From: Oscillospiraceae bacterium
GTDB lineage: Bacteria > Bacillota > Clostridia > Oscillospirales > Ruminococcaceae
DNA length: 42,334 bases
Reading direction: 5' to 3'
NCBI GenBank assembly: GCA_016281125.1
Contig: JAEEIA010000042.1
Span: 1-42,334, forward strand
Below the pieces are notes generated by a model that saw only the letters and a program-made list of their open reading frames with translations, was not told the DNA's origin and did no database searches. Shown here piece after piece: positions 16,450-23,625 of this stretch. Both the position numbers and the translations under genes were made by a program. Position 1 is the first letter of the stretch. Each line of letters opens with the position of its first letter.

Positions 16450-17067
16450 TCAGCATGGTGCATTTGCTGCGGCAATGGCGCGGGCCAGCTTGGAGAGCGG
16501 CTGCGGAATCAGTGCAAAGCGGCGCTCCAGTGACCGCGCATACGCATCAAACGCATCGGCGTCCCCGGATTTCAGCTCCAGCTCCAGCTCCTCAAACGGC
16601 TGCATATGCTCCGGCGAACCGAGCGCGCCGACATCAAATGCCAGCTCTGCCGTGAACGGCGCATCGCCGTCAAATGCAAACAGATAACAGTTCCGGAGAA
16701 AATCCGTCCGTCCAAGCTCGCGGAACGTCTGATGCGAAAGGAAAATACAGAATTCCTTCGGCGCACCCGCCTCCGGGAGCTTTTGCAGCCCCTCGGTCAG
16801 CGTTTCCGCCTCTGCCTCGTATTCCTCGCGGATAGCCTGCGCGCCTTCGCGCTTCAGCGTGCGCTTCATGCAGCAGACCGAACGGTCATTCTCTCTGCGG
16901 ATCCGCAGTGCGCCGCCCTGCTGTTTCAGCAGACCTTCCGGCGTGTCGTAATAGACTGCCGCCATGTGCAGCGTATCATGCCGCTGCCGCCCGGGCAGTC
17001 CGTGCAGATACGCCGCAAGCGCCGACAGCGTATGCAGCGGAATCTGCCATTTGTATTCCTGCTCCAT
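16450..17067 (-). CDS. CYTH-domain protein (triphosphatase-like)
   Basis: This 205-residue protein has the CYTH signature EQEYKW at its N-terminus (the ExExK motif that binds triphosphate via metal). Alternating acidic and basic strands follow: ALRIRREND, CCMKRTLKR, EEYEAE, TAELAFDVG and EELELELKSG. CYTH enzymes hydrolyse triphosphates such as inorganic triphosphate or thiamine triphosphate; some make cAMP. The substrate cannot be read from sequence. It starts five bases after the HEPN gene stop, in the same operon. The C-terminal LERRFALIPQPLSKLARAI helix is common in bacterial members. Confidence 0.8.
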   Translation of the reverse strand: MEQEYKWQIPLHTLSALAAYLHGLPGRQRHDTLHMAAVYYDTPEGLLKQQGGALRIRRENDRSVCCMKRTLKREGAQAIREEYEAEAETLTEGLQKLPEAGAPKEFCIFLSHQTFRELGRTDFLRNCYLFAFDGDAPFTAELAFDVGALGSPEHMQPFEELELELKSGDADAFDAYARSLERRFALIPQPLSKLARAIAAANAPC

Positions 17068-17072
17068 GCTGC

Positions 17073-17513
17073 TTATCCCGCCTTCTTTGCGTGATAGCTC
17101 GAAAAATCAAACTTCACCAGACTGTTGACAAAGGTCAGCATATCGCTGGTTTCCACAATCAGCCGCTGGACACCCTCCTCATCGAGAGAGAGCAGGAAGT
17201 CGGCCGGGTAGCGCGATTCAATATAGTAATGGTTGATCTCACTGCACAGCTGGATACGCTCGCGGAAATGCGGATCCTCGCTCATCGCCTGCTTGCAGAG
17301 AAACGGCAGGTTGTGGCCGTCATACAGATGATGCTTCCGCCACAGCAGATAGCCTTTCAGCGCCTTTTCGACACATTGCTGGCAGTGGAACGAGATGATG
17401 TTGTAGCAGCGCGCATCGTCCAGCAGCAGCTTGGCCGCCCGCAGATCAATGGCGGCGTAATACAGCCAGTCGAAATAGCGCTTGCTGTCACCGTCACGAA
17501 AGCCCCTGCTCAT
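17073..17513 (-). CDS. HEPN-domain protein
   Basis: This 146-residue helical protein matches the HEPN family found next to minimal nucleotidyltransferases: WLYYAAIDLRAAKLLL, FHCQQCVEKALKGYLLW (about 43-59), a HNLPFLC motif and the RYP segment. The classic R-x4-6-H ribonuclease motif is not evident, so activity is uncertain. The ATG at 17513 follows AGGAGGTG, and the start overlaps the upstream gene by 20 bp. In HEPN/MNT toxin-antitoxin pairs HEPN is the toxin; here the partner looks inactive, so a different role is possible. Confidence 0.8.
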   Translation of the reverse strand: MSRGFRDGDSKRYFDWLYYAAIDLRAAKLLLDDARCYNIISFHCQQCVEKALKGYLLWRKHHLYDGHNLPFLCKQAMSEDPHFRERIQLCSEINHYYIESRYPADFLLSLDEEGVQRLIVETSDMLTFVNSLVKFDFSSYHAKKAG

Positions 17514-17814
17514 ATAATACACCTCCTGTTTCACGGATCGACCATGCAAATGTACGCGGATCCTGCGAAAGCACATCCCACTCTGCCTGCTTGTACAGCA
17601 CGAGATCATAGGGATAATCGCAGTCCACGGCGGTATAAAGAAAGCATTCCAGCTCCGAAATGCTCGGCGTATCGTTCTTCACAATCAGCGCCAGCTTGAA
17701 GCTGATCAGCTCCCCCGTCCCCGGGTTGGACTTTGAACTGATGAGATAGACCTTCAGCGGTTTGCCGAGCTTCACGATGGAAGCAGCAGTTTCCTGAATT
17801 TCAGGGTAGATCAT
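17494..17814 (-). CDS. Degenerate minimal nucleotidyltransferase-like partner of HEPN
   Basis: This 106-residue protein occupies the MNT antitoxin position directly upstream of, and overlapping, the HEPN gene. It has the expected strand order (KVYLISSKS, then LISFKLALIVKND, then YDLVLYKQAEW). However, the GSxxxG loop reads SSKSNPG, and the metal-binding D-x-D strand reads FKLAL, so the catalytic aspartates are missing. It may be a binding-only antitoxin. The family call rests on context plus weak similarity. About 80 bp, with a 9-bp-stem hairpin at 17854-17875, separates it from rlmH. Confidence 0.55.
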   Translation of the reverse strand: MIYPEIQETAASIVKLGKPLKVYLISSKSNPGTGELISFKLALIVKNDTPSISELECFLYTAVDCDYPYDLVLYKQAEWDVLSQDPRTFAWSIRETGGVLYEQGLS

Positions 17815-17892
17815 GGTACACGCTCCTTTTCTGCAATCTTGTACGGTATGAATCCGTCACCGCTTTCGGTGACGGTCTGCGGCATACTATTA

Positions 17893-18366
17893 TTACTTAT
17901 GATACTTTCCGCCGGTGCTGATCTGGAATGCGCGATAAAGCTGTTCCGCCAGCAGCACGCGGGCGATCTGATGCGTAAAAGTCATTGGGGACATCGAAAA
18001 GCGCAGGTCGGCAGCTTTTTTGACCTCGTCCGAAAGCCCGAAGCTCGAACCGATCACAAAGCTGACGGTACTGTCGCCGGAAACCGCCGCCTGTTCCAGC
18101 ATCTCCGCGAATTCTTCGCTGCTGCGGAGCTTTCCCTCGATGCACAGCGCGATGATCTTTCCGCGGCAGGCAGCGAGAATCGCCTTGCCCTCCTGCGTCA
18201 GTGCCGCCGCAATTTCCGATTCTGCCGGGGATTCCGGCAGCCGCGATTCGGGCAGCTCGGTCAGCGTCAGACGGCAGTAACGCTGCAAACGCTTTTCGTA
18301 TTCGGCGTAGGCGTCGCGGAGCCATTTCTCCTTGAGCTTGCCGACCGTAATCAGACGGATCTGCAT
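17893..18366 (-). CDS. rlmH: 23S rRNA pseudouridine-1915 N3-methyltransferase
   Basis: This 157-residue SPOUT-class enzyme methylates pseudouridine 1915 in helix 69 of 23S rRNA. Diagnostic parts are the N-terminal IRLITVGKLKEKWL, the central FVIGSSFGLSDEV loop that binds SAM, and the C-terminal YRAFQISTGGKYHK, the family hallmark. Its ATG (18366) overlaps the TGA of the upstream hydrolase by one base; a TTG one codon earlier is also open. The association with a YycJ-type gene is common in Bacillota. Confidence 0.96.
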   Translation of the reverse strand: MQIRLITVGKLKEKWLRDAYAEYEKRLQRYCRLTLTELPESRLPESPAESEIAAALTQEGKAILAACRGKIIALCIEGKLRSSEEFAEMLEQAAVSGDSTVSFVIGSSFGLSDEVKKAADLRFSMSPMTFTHQIARVLLAEQLYRAFQISTGGKYHK

Positions 18367-19148
18367 CAAAACACGATCATCCTCCCGTCCGTTTCCGGCG
18401 CCGCAATGCGCAGGGTATAATCCTGCCCGCGGACATAGCCTGCCAGCCCCGCCTCAGCGGTCTGCCCGGCCAGTTCCGGTGTATTGTTATGCTGACTCAG
18501 ATGCCCGAGCACGAAATGCGCCGTGCCGGTACCGGCGAGCGTCCGGAGCGCTGCGGCACAGTCGTCATTGGAAAGATGCCCGACCTGCGACGCAATCCGC
18601 ATTTTGAGCTGCGCGGGATACGGCCCCGTGCGGAGCATGTTTTTGTCGTAATTCGATTCCAGCAGCACGAGGTCACAGCCTGCAAGCGCCGCCGAAACCT
18701 CCTCCGACACATATCCGAGATCCGTGCAGACCGCGCAGGTTCTGCCGTCGGGCAGTTCCATGCGGTAGCCGCAGCTCTGCGCCGTGTCGTGCGAGGTCGC
18801 AAACGGTGTGATGCGGATGCCTGCGCACTCCGCGGCGCCGTCCAGAACCGTACAGTCCTGCTCCGGTTCCAGCCAGCCGCAGCTGTAAAGACACTGCCGC
18901 GTCATCTGCTGCGCAAAGACCGGTGTGCCGTATTTCTTCGTGAACACGCGCAGCCCCTTCACATGGTCGGAGTGGTCGTGCGTGATGAAGATGCCCTGCA
19001 CCGCCTCCGGACGGATGTCGCAGCGTTCCAGTGCCAGCGTCAGCCGCCGCGCCGATACGCCGCAGTCAATAAGAATCCCGCCCTCCGGCGTGCCGATGTA
19101 TTCGGCATTGCCGCTGCTCGAACTGAACAGCGGATAGATCCGAGCCAA
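18366..19148 (-). CDS. Metallo-beta-lactamase-fold hydrolase, YycJ/WalJ-like
   Basis: This 260-residue protein has the YycJ start pattern FSSSSGNAEYIG, the metal motif THDHSDH (about 55-61), later LGYVSEE and LESNYD metal-ligand segments, and a GHLSN/LGHLSQHN ending. Relatives are single-domain nuclease-like hydrolases linked to cell-wall regulation (WalJ in Bacillus). It starts with TTG at 19148, supported by AGGATGTGATC upstream and the absence of an ATG. A promoter lies 50 bp upstream. It forms an operon with rlmH. Confidence 0.88.
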   Translation of the reverse strand: MARIYPLFSSSSGNAEYIGTPEGGILIDCGVSARRLTLALERCDIRPEAVQGIFITHDHSDHVKGLRVFTKKYGTPVFAQQMTRQCLYSCGWLEPEQDCTVLDGAAECAGIRITPFATSHDTAQSCGYRMELPDGRTCAVCTDLGYVSEEVSAALAGCDLVLLESNYDKNMLRTGPYPAQLKMRIASQVGHLSNDDCAAALRTLAGTGTAHFVLGHLSQHNNTPELAGQTAEAGLAGYVRGQDYTLRIAAPETDGRMIVF

Positions 19149-19198
19149 GCGATCACATCCTGTTTCCTGATTTGCAGCACAGACTGCGCCGCAGACTT

Positions 19199-19227
19199 AT
19201 TATAGCATATTAAGCTGTAAAATGCAA
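19199..19227 (-). promoter_or_regulatory. Promoter for the yycJ-like/rlmH operon
   Basis: On the minus strand TTGCAT and TATAAT are separated by 17 bases, about 50 bp upstream of the TTG start codon. Confidence 0.7.
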
Positions 19228-19269
19228 TGGGAGAAGCGCAAAAAAGCGACCGCTGTGTAAGATGGGAGA

Positions 19270-19385
19270 AATAACAGAGCCGGGCACTGCCCTCATCCCC
19301 TTCTTTGTATTTGCATATTGCGGGATTCCAAAGGGATTTGGCGGGGTATGGGGCAGCACCCCATTCTAAATCCGTCGGAGATACC
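19270..19385. repeat. Dispersed palindromic intergenic repeat, copy C
   Basis: Read on the minus strand it starts GGTATCTCCGACGGATTTAG (from 19385), then shows a GGGGTGCTGCCCC dyad, CCCCGCC, a CCAAATCCCTTTGG block and AATCCCGCAATA. This is the same order as in copy B. The other half is decayed. It fills much of the 19149-19546 gap. Confidence 0.7.
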
Positions 19386-19411
19386 ACTTTCAGGGCGGCA
19401 CTGCCGCCCGC

Positions 19412-19449
19412 AAAAAAACAGAGCCCGCCGATGAGGCGAGCTCTGCTTT
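19412..19449 (-). terminator. Intrinsic terminator of the secreted-paralog genes
   Basis: An 11-base stem (19419-19429 with 19435-19445, one mismatch) is followed on the minus strand by seven T residues. Neighbouring dyads at 19393-19409 and 19451-19477 (ten-base perfect arms) make a cluster of three hairpins. Confidence 0.75.
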
Positions 19450-19546
19450 TGGAACGCAGGGTGCCTTCCTGCGTTCCTTGTTGGCATCCATCCAACGTTT
19501 GAAAAGGAATAATGAGGTATATGAAGAATGGGGGGATGTCTGTTCA

Positions 19547-20482
19547 TTAACAACCGGTCGTTTCGGGATAAATGATATTCCGGAACGCATTGGTCGTATA
19601 CGGCGTGGTGCAGCCGTTGTAATTGACCGTGAGGCCGGAAAGAATCGGATAATCCTCGAATCGCTTGAATTCATGGAAACCGACTGCTTCCAGTTCACAA
19701 TATTCATCAAATTCCTCGCGTGTCATGATTTTGTCGAACATGCCTTCAAAGACAGGGCGATTCGGATTCAGGGCACAGCCGCTGAAATCAACGTAGACCA
19801 GCGGCCAGTCATATTCTTCATCCCATGTCAGTACTGGTACGCTGAATTCGGTGATTCTGTCGGTGGAGCTGACACGCATGCCTGCAACATAGAGGTCATC
19901 AAAGTACAGTCTGCCGGAATACTCGCCGGTCGTGTAGTTAACTGTGAAGTCATCAAGGTACATGTTGCTTGAGAACTCGTTTCTCAGATAGTAGTCATTC
20001 AGATATCTGAGTCCGAATTCCTTGAGGTTTGAACCGCTGTCTTCCTGGAATTCCAGCTTCAGGCCGAACTTTGTGCCGTCTTTTTTGGCTTTGGCGCTGA
20101 TTTTGTCGATCTTCTTGCGTGCATTCAAAGCCTGCTGTGTGTTTTGCAGCCTGGTTCTGGAGATGACGTCTGTATCCAGTAAGGCGCACATCCTCGTATT
20201 GAGAGAGTAAGTACCGCCGATATCGGGCCTGGCCTCGTCACCGGCACCCTTGACTGTGACCTTGTTTCTGGAATTCAGGAAACTTGCCTTGATCAGCGGC
20301 ATGGAATTCTGCTGTGCAGCGGTGCTCCAGCAGTACCCGCCGTAGGTGAGGCTGTAATTGTATGTCAGATTGGTGTAATTGCTGCTTGTCACGTTGTACG
20401 CGGATGCGGGGATTGCGGCAACGGACAAAAGGGTGACTGCTGCGGATGCGAGCGCTGTCAGTCTGCGGAATGTGTGCTTCAT
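19547..20482 (-). CDS. Secreted protein of unknown function, paralog 1
   Basis: This 311-residue protein has a clear signal peptide (1-28, cleavage after ASA), then a region with YCWSTAAQQNSMP, DVISRTRLQNTQQAL, GLKLEFQED, YSGRLYFDDLYVAGMRVS and WPLVYVDFSG blocks. All of these recur in the neighbouring paralog. It ends in a lone cysteine (PETTGC). I recognise no family, metal site or catalytic triad. AAAAAGGAGG precedes the ATG. No promoter is seen directly upstream, so it is probably read through from the 20618-21520 gene. Confidence 0.75.
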   Translation of the reverse strand: MKHTFRRLTALASAAVTLLSVAAIPASAYNVTSSNYTNLTYNYSLTYGGYCWSTAAQQNSMPLIKASFLNSRNKVTVKGAGDEARPDIGGTYSLNTRMCALLDTDVISRTRLQNTQQALNARKKIDKISAKAKKDGTKFGLKLEFQEDSGSNLKEFGLRYLNDYYLRNEFSSNMYLDDFTVNYTTGEYSGRLYFDDLYVAGMRVSSTDRITEFSVPVLTWDEEYDWPLVYVDFSGCALNPNRPVFEGMFDKIMTREEFDEYCELEAVGFHEFKRFEDYPILSGLTVNYNGCTTPYTTNAFRNIIYPETTGC

Positions 20483-20508
20483 TCAAATATTCCTCCTTTT
20501 TACAAATA

Positions 20509-20561
20509 TATTTATGGATCTGTGTGGATTGCGGGGGTTGGCTTGCAGGGTGGGCGTCCTG
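20509..20561. repeat. 53-bp leader repeat, copy 1 (upstream of paralog 1)
   Basis: This segment is identical at all 53 positions to 21547-21599, which lies at the same place before paralog 2, just upstream of each ribosome site. The proteins themselves have clearly diverged. Confidence 0.9.
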
Positions 20562-20617
20562 TTTTCCACCGCTGAAAAGAAATCAGAAGGTATCTGAAGA
20601 ATGGGAGGTGCATGCTG

Positions 20618-21520
20618 TCAGCAGCCTACCGGCTCCGGCAGGTAATAACCGAAGCTGAGCTGATCGGTCTGATAACGGCCGGTTCCGTCGTAGTTATAAG
20701 TGACGGTGAGCCCGGTCAGAAGGTTGTAATACGAGTTTTCGTATGCCTGGAGCCTGCCGCCGTTCGGCCGATAGAATCCAAAATAAAAATCGAATTGATT
20801 CTGTGTCATGATCCTGTCATAGACGCCTTCAAAAACCGGGCAGTTCGGGTCCGGCAGACGGCCGCTGAAATCAACGTATACGGTCGGCCATCCGTCCTCC
20901 CAGGTCAGCACCGGCTCACTGAACGTGGTATAGCCGTCATTGCAGCTGACGCGCATGCCTGCAATATAAAGGTCATCAAAGTACAGTCTGCCGGTGTATG
21001 TCGCAGTGCGGGTGTTATAATCGAACGAATCTTCATCCAGATACATATATTGACTGAGATAGAAGTTCAGATCGGAACTGTGCATCACTCTGAGGCCGAA
21101 TTCATTGAGGTTGCGCTGCTCCTGAAATTCCAGCTTCAAACCGTAAAGCCGGTCGTATACGCCTCTGACTGAAATTTTGTCGATTGCCTGTCGTGCCCGT
21201 AAAGCGGTTTGCGTATTTTGCAGCCTGCTTCTGGAGATGATGCTTGTGTCCAGTGTTCCGAGCATCTGCGTCGGGCCGAAGTCACACTTGACTGTGACCT
21301 TGCTTCTGGGATTCAGGAAACTTGACGTAAACACCGGCATGCCCTGCTGCTGTTCAGCAGTGCTCCAGCAGTAGCTGGCACCGGCGCCGTGATAGTAGTT
21401 TTTCAGCTGTTTGTAATTGCTGCTTGTCACCTCATACGCGGATGCGGGGATGCTGACAACGGATAAAAGCGTAATTGCTGCGGATGCGAGTGCTGTCAGT
21501 TTGCGGAACGTATGCTTCAT
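20618..21520 (-). CDS. Secreted protein of unknown function, paralog 2
   Basis: This 300-residue paralog of the 19547-20482 protein shares the signal peptide (MKHTFRKLTALASAA...), YCWSTAEQQQGMP, IISRSRLQNTQTAL, GLKLEFQEQ, YTGRLYFDDLYIAGMRVS and WPTVYVDFSG blocks, and a C-terminal PEPVGC. The shared final cysteine suggests a functional residue. AAAGGAGG precedes the ATG. A promoter (21617-21645) and a repeat array lie upstream, divergent from a LacI/LytTR-type regulator, so regulation by that protein is likely. The function is unknown. Confidence 0.75.
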   Translation of the reverse strand: MKHTFRKLTALASAAITLLSVVSIPASAYEVTSSNYKQLKNYYHGAGASYCWSTAEQQQGMPVFTSSFLNPRSKVTVKCDFGPTQMLGTLDTSIISRSRLQNTQTALRARQAIDKISVRGVYDRLYGLKLEFQEQRNLNEFGLRVMHSSDLNFYLSQYMYLDEDSFDYNTRTATYTGRLYFDDLYIAGMRVSCNDGYTTFSEPVLTWEDGWPTVYVDFSGRLPDPNCPVFEGVYDRIMTQNQFDFYFGFYRPNGGRLQAYENSYYNLLTGLTVTYNYDGTGRYQTDQLSFGYYLPEPVGC

Positions 21521-21546
21521 TCAAAAAGTCCTCCTTTGTGTAAGTG

Positions 21547-21599
21547 TATTTATGGATCTGTGTGGATTGCGGGGGTTGGCTTGCAGGGTGGGCGTCCTG
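21547..21599. repeat. 53-bp leader repeat, copy 2 (upstream of paralog 2)
   Basis: This is the second copy of the identical 53-bp segment. It lies between the promoter at 21617-21645 and the start codon at 21520, so it would be in the 5' untranslated RNA. Confidence 0.9.
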
Positions 21600-21616
21600 A
21601 TTCCCTCCGCAATATT

Positions 21617-21645
21617 ATCATATCACATCCGCGCGGAAAATGCAA
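21617..21645 (-). promoter_or_regulatory. Promoter of the secreted-paralog operon
   Basis: On the minus strand TTGCAT (21645-21640) and TATGAT (21622-21617) are 17 bases apart, next to the repeat array. The leader would be about 90 nt. Confidence 0.7.
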
Positions 21646-21653
21646 CGATTTAC

Positions 21654-21814
21654 GACGAAATGCACAATATTGCGATGAAATGCCGGATACGGCGACGAAA
21701 TGCCGTTTTTCGGTACTGAGTTGCCAGTCTGCGACGAAATGCCACCCTGGCATTTCGTCCTCCAAAAACGGGATTTCGTCGCGGACGAAATGCCGTCATC
21801 CGCGACGGGTTGAC
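21654..21814. promoter_or_regulatory. Operator array: 11-bp GACGAAATGCC repeats with about 20-bp period
   Basis: Direct copies start at 21654, 21674, 21694, 21733 and 21784 (consensus GACGAAATGCC). A weak copy lies near 21715, and another at 21804 runs into the -35 box of the regulator gene. Inverted copies lie at 21749-21759 and 21770-21780. Spacing is 20, 20, 39 (about two turns twice), then 21 between the inverted copies and 20 at the end. The array sits between two divergent promoters. LytTR proteins are known to bind short direct repeats about two helical turns apart, so these are probably binding sites for the adjacent regulator. Confidence 0.75.
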
Positions 21815-21838
21815 AAGTCCGTGCGTACATGTTATAAT
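21810..21838 (+). promoter_or_regulatory. Consensus sigma-70 promoter of the LacI/LytTR regulator gene
   Basis: TTGACA and TATAAT are separated by exactly 17 bases. The last degenerate repeat of the array overlaps the -35 box, which suggests autorepression. Confidence 0.9.
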
Positions 21839-21879
21839 GAGCACAGGCGAAAAAACGCGCACAAAGGGGGGGAGTTTTG

Positions 21880-23598
21880 ATGCACGGACAGATCGCAGTC
21901 ATATTTTCTGATTTCAAAAACGATTATAATGACGGGTACATCTTAGGCATCCAGAAGCAGGCCAATCTGAGTGGCCTGCGGACGTTCACATTTTCCATGC
22001 CGCAAACCAGCGAACTTTATACCAATGACGAAGAATGGGTGTTCAGCCTGATCGACTTTGACCGCTACGACGGCGTCATTTTTGTGGAACACAGCTTTTA
22101 TGCGCACAAGAATCTGATTCTGCCGATCGAGGAAGCGCTTCGCAGCCGATGCAGCTGCCCGGTTGTCGTCATCGGAAACTCCAACACACTGCCGCATGTG
22201 CTCCGGCTGGAAAACCGGGAGCGCTTTGAAAAGGTTGCGGAGCATCTGCTCGATGTTCACGGCTGCAAAAAGGTCTACTGCCTGGGCGGTGACCGCAACA
22301 TCTGCGACGAACGCATTGACGGCTTTATCCGGGTGATGCAGCGTCACGGGCTGCCCTGCGGGGAGCAGAATGTTCTCTACGGCGGCTACTGGATTCCGTG
22401 TGCCGAGGCGCTTGCAAAGGATATTGCATACGGCGCCGTCGAAAAACCGGACGCAGTCATCTGCGTCAATGACGAGATTGCCTATGCGCTGATCAAGAAG
22501 CTGTTTTTCTACGGCCTGCGCGTGCCGGAGGATCTGCTGGTTGCGGGCTTTGACAATGCACCGTATGCGTCCAACGGCGCCGTGACCATCACGACCTATG
22601 CCGCCGATACCGAGCACTGCGGACGCCGTGCGGCGGCGCTGCTGGTTTCGCTGATCAACGGCACGGAGCCCGAAACGATTCCGCAGAAGCCGCAGGGGCT
22701 GATTACCGGCGCGAGCTGCGGCTGCGGCACAAAGCCGCTTCTGAACATCCGCGCCAAGCTGGACGAGCTCCAGAAAACCGAAACCGCCAACATGGAGTTC
22801 CGCAATTCCCGGTTTGAGGAGAAGCTCTATAAGGTGCAGTCGCAGGAGGAGCTTTCGCAGTTCATCAAGAATCACAAGTATCTGATCCGCGACCAGATCA
22901 GCGTCAGCGTCAACCTGATGGAGCGCGACGAGGACGAGGCGTGCTGCATCTATCTGAAGGATTATCTGATCAACGGCGAAAGCGTGAACTTCCGCGCCCG
23001 GAATATCTATCCGGATGTGTTCTCGTTCGGCGCAATCAAAAATGTGCATGTGATGCCGCTTGTCTTTGACAAGCAGGTTTACGGCTTCATGACAATCGGC
23101 TACGGTGAGGAGAATGTCTATTCGCTGCACGCCAAGCAGTTTGCAAACCGCGTGGCCATCGGTGTGGAGATTCTGCGCGTCCGGCAGAATGCGGCGGCGC
23201 TGCGGGCATCCCACGCCGCGGAGCAGCCTGCGGATCTGCTCTCGGCCAATCTGGATCTGAAACGCTCAGCCGCGGCGATTCTCGTTGTTCACAACGGCTC
23301 CATGACCAAGGTGCCGCTGGAAAATGTACTCTATTTTGAAGCGTATGAAAAAAAGGTGTTTGCCGCGCTCAAAAGCGGGAAATATGAGATCAAGCAGCGG
23401 ATCTGCGAGCTGGAGGACATGCTGGAGGGGCGGAACTTCATCCGCATTTCCAGATCTATTCTGGTCAATATGAAGCGGGTGGTCGGCTACCGCACCGGCA
23501 ATGACCGCACGCTGACGGCGGTGCTCGCTGACAAGCAGGAGCTGCGCGTTTCCAGAATGCACAGCGAGGATTTCAAAAAGCAGCTCGAGAAGCCGTGA
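21880..23598 (+). CDS. Transcription regulator: LacI-type sensor domain plus C-terminal LytTR domain
   Basis: This 572-residue cytoplasmic protein starts directly with a LacI/periplasmic-binding-protein-like sensor (about 1-285: IAVIFSDFKNDYNDGYILGI, DGVIFVEHS, DAVICVNDEIAYALIKKL, LLVAGFDNAPYAS). A GAF-like middle (about 300-440) and a LytTR DNA-binding domain (about 470-572: VLYFEAYEKKVFAAL and FIRISRSILVNMKRV) follow. The helix-turn-helix and hinge of normal LacI proteins are absent. There is no signal peptide or membrane segment, so the ligand is sensed inside the cell. The ATG at 21880 follows GGGGGGAG. It probably acts on the repeat array between itself and the secreted paralogs. Confidence 0.85.
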   Translation: MHGQIAVIFSDFKNDYNDGYILGIQKQANLSGLRTFTFSMPQTSELYTNDEEWVFSLIDFDRYDGVIFVEHSFYAHKNLILPIEEALRSRCSCPVVVIGNSNTLPHVLRLENRERFEKVAEHLLDVHGCKKVYCLGGDRNICDERIDGFIRVMQRHGLPCGEQNVLYGGYWIPCAEALAKDIAYGAVEKPDAVICVNDEIAYALIKKLFFYGLRVPEDLLVAGFDNAPYASNGAVTITTYAADTEHCGRRAAALLVSLINGTEPETIPQKPQGLITGASCGCGTKPLLNIRAKLDELQKTETANMEFRNSRFEEKLYKVQSQEELSQFIKNHKYLIRDQISVSVNLMERDEDEACCIYLKDYLINGESVNFRARNIYPDVFSFGAIKNVHVMPLVFDKQVYGFMTIGYGEENVYSLHAKQFANRVAIGVEILRVRQNAAALRASHAAEQPADLLSANLDLKRSAAAILVVHNGSMTKVPLENVLYFEAYEKKVFAALKSGKYEIKQRICELEDMLEGRNFIRISRSILVNMKRVVGYRTGNDRTLTAVLADKQELRVSRMHSEDFKKQLEKP

Positions 23599-23625
23599 TA
23601 TCTCACCCGGAAAGGAACCGAACCT

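Noticed and set aside
21654-21794. CRISPR-like array
   Set aside because: Repeats are 11 bp with spacers of about 9 bp, some copies are inverted, and no cas gene is near; an operator array fits better.
21943-23214. 423-codon minus-strand frame opposite the regulator gene
   Set aside because: It is a shadow of a well-supported gene, with no start signal or recognisable domain.
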